From contig JABVXV010000202.1 in NCBI GenBank assembly GCA_013365325.1, forward strand, positions 1-64,000: 64,000 nt of DNA, written 5' to 3'. The notes below the pieces were generated by a model. The model did no database searches. It had not been told where the DNA came from and worked only from the letters and a program-made list of their open reading frames with translations. The stretch is from Dipetalonema caudispina (Eukaryota; Nematoda; Chromadorea; Rhabditida; Onchocercidae). Of this stretch, positions 60,480 to 64,000 are shown in pieces. The first letter of the stretch is position 1. Every line of letters starts with the position of its first letter. The translations under genes and the position numbers were made by a program.

Positions 60480-61859
60480 ATCGCACAGCTATCCTCCGAT
60501 TCAATTCACTATAAAGCTAACCAATGAGCGTTCATAGGATGTAGTTCAAGTACAAGCTTGAGCTTAATCCTCTTCAAATCTCTCACATTCACTTCACTTC
60601 TCTATGTATCTTTCCTCTAATGCAAAAACTTACACTTTGCTTCTTCCAGAATCTCTTCAAAAAGCAATAGCATCATCACTTAATGAAAAAGAGTATTGGC
60701 CGTTAATTATATAAGCACTATTGCATCAACCTGCTTATTCTTTCATAATCATTGCGTTACAACGTTGTTGTATGTTGAATCATTGCTGCTATTGATATTG
60801 CTATTGCTACTATTAATGCTATTGCTTGCATTTGTTGGCAATTCCTTACAGCTTTTTATTCAAGTATAATCAACTGCAACAGGTGGAAATCAAATCCACA
60901 TTCTACACTTGAATCAATACTAAAATTAAATACACAATTACTATGAGTGACATCAATGAGCAACAACAAATTTTACTTTATTGTGATAGCATATAAATGT
61001 ACTGTTTTCCTATTTTATTAACTGAAAAAAAGAGGATGAAAAATTATGCAATATTTTTCCTTATTTTAGTGTATAATTTAGTTTCTGTCGCAAACAGCAT
61101 ATGCGAATAGTGGAGAAAGTTTGAATTAGGTGGCAAAAATCTAGATAACATGCAGAATTTATCAAGTTTAACGGAGAGAACTGGGGGACAAAACTGTACA
61201 TGAAGGATTTCGAAAATCGCTAAAACAAGAAAGCAATGAAAATTCACCAGTTTTGAAACAAGAAATAGAAAGCTCTTGTCGAGAAAATAATGTAGAAAAG
61301 TTGAAACTAAAAATAGCACTCCGTAGCGGAGACTTTCCCTTGAACTAATAGACCACATGTGATCTCGAGAATTGCATAAGCAAAAGAATAGATGTTCAGA
61401 AAAAACCGGCACAAAAATCGATAGAGTCTGGCCGAAATTCACTTTTAGATGTCAAAATCGCTCCCAAAAACAGATAACTAGTATGTAAAATCCGTACAAA
61501 CTGCTAATGAAACCTCATTTTAATTCCTTTCTTACCACCAATATTAAGGAATTTTATCAAAGTAGAAACAACGAATTAATTAAAGAACACGATCTAATAA
61601 TCGGGATTGTTAAACTCATCCAAGAAGTTCATGTACAGTGATGTTCGATTGAAGTTGTATCACCATAAAGTGTGTTATGCTGGACGGCCGAAAAATGATA
61701 GCACTCTTGTGAAAGTTTTTCGAAATGGTATTTTCTCAAAAAAAGACGAAAAATTAATATTTTTATGTTTATAAAACATGCAACAGATCGCACATTGAAG
61801 GGAATATATAAGACATTAATAAAAATAATCAGTGAATAAATGAACAACATAATTTCCCA
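60480..61859. other. Intergenic, upstream of p105-like gene
   Basis: This lies between the start of the p105-like gene and the end of IMP4, both leftward. I searched it by eye on the - strand for a Rel DNA-loop exon (RxxRxRxxC) and found none. An in-frame TAG lies three codons before the 60479 Met. A 132-codon open frame (61442-61044, -) has no recognisable domain. The 1.38-kb gap argues against an operon. Confidence 0.5.
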
Positions 61860-63913
61860 TTACTCGTCATCGTCTGGTATTGACAGCATAGGAAGCTTCT
61901 TTCTGGCTGAATTGGTATATGACCGTAGAGCCCATTCAGTACTTTCAGCATCAGCATTGTCAATTGTGCCCATTTTGATTAAATACGCTAAAATAATGCA
62001 AAGATGAAAAAGAAACCGCAAAAAACTACCCACTGTAAATGGAACTATAGTCTAACCAAACTGTGGCAAACATTGCACGATCAGCCGTCGAGCTGAGAAA
62101 TGCATAACAGTTCTTTTCGTATCCTTCATCATGATAATTTCAAGAAGTTATCAGCAACAGTGTGATAGCATGTATGATTTCATTTTATAACACAAAAACT
62201 TACGCCTCATTTCAAACCGTGGACCAATTTCCTTCAGTTTTATTTCACCATGTTCATCTTTACTGTACGTATGATGGCGGAAACTAATAAAATCCTGAGT
62301 ATTGCTAAAAGTGATGATCCGTCGACTATCAACCTTTGGCACAGGAAACAAGTGTTTTAATATCATAGTTAACTGAAAAGAAATAAAAAACATTACCGAT
62401 TATAAATATATATGTATCAGCAGAAAGAATCTGTGAAATGCAATCAATACTTAAATATTGCTAAGAAATTTGCTCTTTTGACTTCGATAATTCATGAATT
62501 GATAAGGAAAAAAATCTAACTAACCCTACGTCCAAGAGGTGAATTTAGACTGTCGAATATAAGATGTGGATATTCCTCAGACATGGTCCCACATTCTGGC
62601 ACTTCGTGCCGCATTACAACATTTGCTAAAGTAAAATATGCAGTAGGTCCAAAGGGTAAATGGCATACAATCATTCCATCGGGATTACCACGCGTTTCAT
62701 GCAGCAATATAAAATCCGTAATCTTAAACATATTATAAATTAAACAAAGACAAGAATATGTGAAAAATGTCAAAAGCGCTACCATGTAAAATTAAACAGA
62801 AAGTATCTTCTGATTACCATAAAAGAATTATTTTAGTCTTCTTAGAAACTAACTAATCTCAAATTTACCAGTCAATTTTGCAACTTTATTTACAACTCAA
62901 CCTGTCTCTAAAAATCCATAAAACTTAATGTTTGTCGAAGTCTCTTAAGATGATACTAAGGATGGCAGTCCGGATACCCAGAAAGCTCAAATTCAGCGAA
63001 CAGAAACTAACATTATTAGCTTTACAAGCTTGTATTAACTTCTTGATATCATAATGACCTCGATTGATACGTTGTGCATTTGGAAACATCAACCGCATTT
63101 CCTACAACAGACACCACTTCTCATTTCCAATTCGACAAAGTAAACACATACAAATTTTCTTAGACATTCCATTCGCTTCACTGCATTTCAGCAAAAACTT
63201 GAAAATATGGAAATTTCGAAACCATAAGTTTGAAATATGAATACAAAAGTAAAATATTTACTTTTAAAAAAATTTTAAGTTTAGCTGACGGTTCGCGACT
63301 AGTTGTTAACACAACTTTTGGGTCTGCTGCACCAGCGTAGCGATATTCATCATCGATGGTTGAAACCTCCCCTACAAAATGTTAACATCAGCAATGTTCT
63401 TTAAAGCAATGTATGACAATGTAGCATCAGATTTCAATGGATTAACCCGAAAAGTCGCCCGGAAATTCAGAACGACCTTGAAACAAAACGTACTGTAACC
63501 AAAGATACCCGCTGTCCATAAAGCCAGAAAGTTCAGTTTTCGTAGGTTAACTCTGCCGTCCGTTTCATTTCATCCCAGTGGCTTAGCCTAATCGTTATCG
63601 CCATAAATGCAAACTACACTTTCTGTCACACAGTAAGTATTTCCATTAAACTTTAATCGATCTTGGAGAAAAAAGATAAAAACTGTGAAAGTTAAAACGA
63701 AAAATGGATTTTCCGTCAACAGCAACTCTCACCTCCCCATTCGGCATCTTGCTGTAAATCAATGGCATCTTTTCTCAAATGTGTTGGTATAGGTCTGTTT
63801 TCATCTACGTATTTCTTTACGGTTTGTCGCTTTTCATCGATTAACCGTTGTTTCTCTTCCAAACTTTTTCGATAAACATATTCAAGGCGTAACCGAGCTT
63901 CACGCCTAATCAT
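61860..63913 (-). CDS. IMP4: IMP4, U3 snoRNP Brix-domain protein
   Basis: Exons 63913-63733, 63371-63262, 63101-63012, 62722-62525, 62372-62204 and 61987-61860 join in phase to 291 residues, the same length as human IMP4. The N-terminus ([20 protein letters not shown]) and [13 protein letters not shown] are diagnostic. The Brix domain follows: [29 protein letters not shown], then [20 protein letters not shown] and VITF-like [16 protein letters not shown], and [18 protein letters not shown]4 binds U3 snoRNA with IMP3 and MPP10 in the small-subunit processome and is needed for 18S rRNA maturation in the nucleolus. The acceptor taaatttcag (63940-63931) lies 17 bases before the ATG and fits spliced-leader addition. 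Confidence 0.96.
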
Positions 63914-63930
63914 TTCCTTCTTCTTTATCC

Positions 63931-63940
63931 CTGAAATTTA
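63931..63940 (-). promoter_or_regulatory. Likely spliced-leader trans-splice acceptor of IMP4
   Basis: On the coding strand the bases read taaatttcag, followed by a 17-base purine-rich leader and the IMP4 ATG. No upstream coding exon is needed, because the first codons already match the family N-terminus. This is the clearest of several such sites in the window. Confidence 0.6.
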
Positions 63941-64000
63941 TGCCATTGAGATCACTGGCGCAAATTTTAACATCGACACGTGTCAGAACTGGAACTGGTT

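Noticed and set aside
61044..61442. 132-codon open frame on the - strand between IMP4 and the p105-like gene
   Set aside because: Hydrophobic/aromatic-rich translation with no domain, no splice partners in phase and no start context; could not be joined to the p105-like gene. Treated as chance.
1..64000. tRNA, rRNA, SL RNA or snRNA genes
   Set aside because: Scanned by eye for T-loop box B-like words (ggttcgaatcc and variants) and Sm-site contexts; no cloverleaf or snRNA-like block was found. A tRNAscan or Infernal run would be decisive.

Overview
The window reads as nuclear DNA of a nematode, most likely a filarial or related spirurid worm. It is very AT-rich and full of poly-A/poly-T runs. 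Genes are split into short exons with gt...ttttcag-type introns, and many start codons lie 5-17 bases after a ttt(n)cag acceptor with no upstream exon, which is how spliced-leader trans-splicing looks. Gene content (innexin, SPARC, VDAC, IMP4, zuotin, PLC-delta, ACAD9-like) is typically metazoan. Genus and species cannot be read from the sequence. All gene models were built by hand from splice sites, reading phase and remembered family sequences; no database was searched.

Layout, left to right: a small tetraspan membrane protein (-, 195-2136); a coiled-coil protein of unknown identity (+, about 4181-7207); an acidic Ser/Asp-rich protein (-, 8902-10355) whose first intron holds a near-perfect 22-bp hairpin; an ACAD9-like acyl-CoA dehydrogenase (-, 12795-17668); the DNAJC2/zuotin ribosome-associated J protein (+, 18710-23242); a PLC-delta-type phospholipase C (-, 24574-30203); a 4-kb AT-rich gap with a long GAT microsatellite; an innexin (+, 34245-40166); SPARC/osteonectin (-, 42017-46835); VDAC (-, 48130-50875), divergent from a KIAA2013 homologue (+, 51382-55276); an NF-kappa-B p105-like protein (-, 55627-60479); and the rRNA-processing protein IMP4 (-, 61860-63913).

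The genes are mostly housekeeping and do not form one pathway. Two stand out. The p105-like gene encodes an eroded Rel homology region, an IPT/dimerisation fold, ankyrin repeats and a C-terminal death domain, but shows no DNA-recognition loop and no nuclear-localisation basic cluster. This is unexpected in a lineage usually said to lack Rel proteins, and it may show where nematode NFKI-1/IkB-like proteins came from. The ACAD9-like protein has Ser where the family has its catalytic Glu and has lost the FAD-contact motif, so it looks like a non-enzymatic member, perhaps kept for complex I assembly. Other leads are a 10-nt micro-exon in PLC, a possible 54-nt cassette exon in the innexin, and several perfect inverted repeats.
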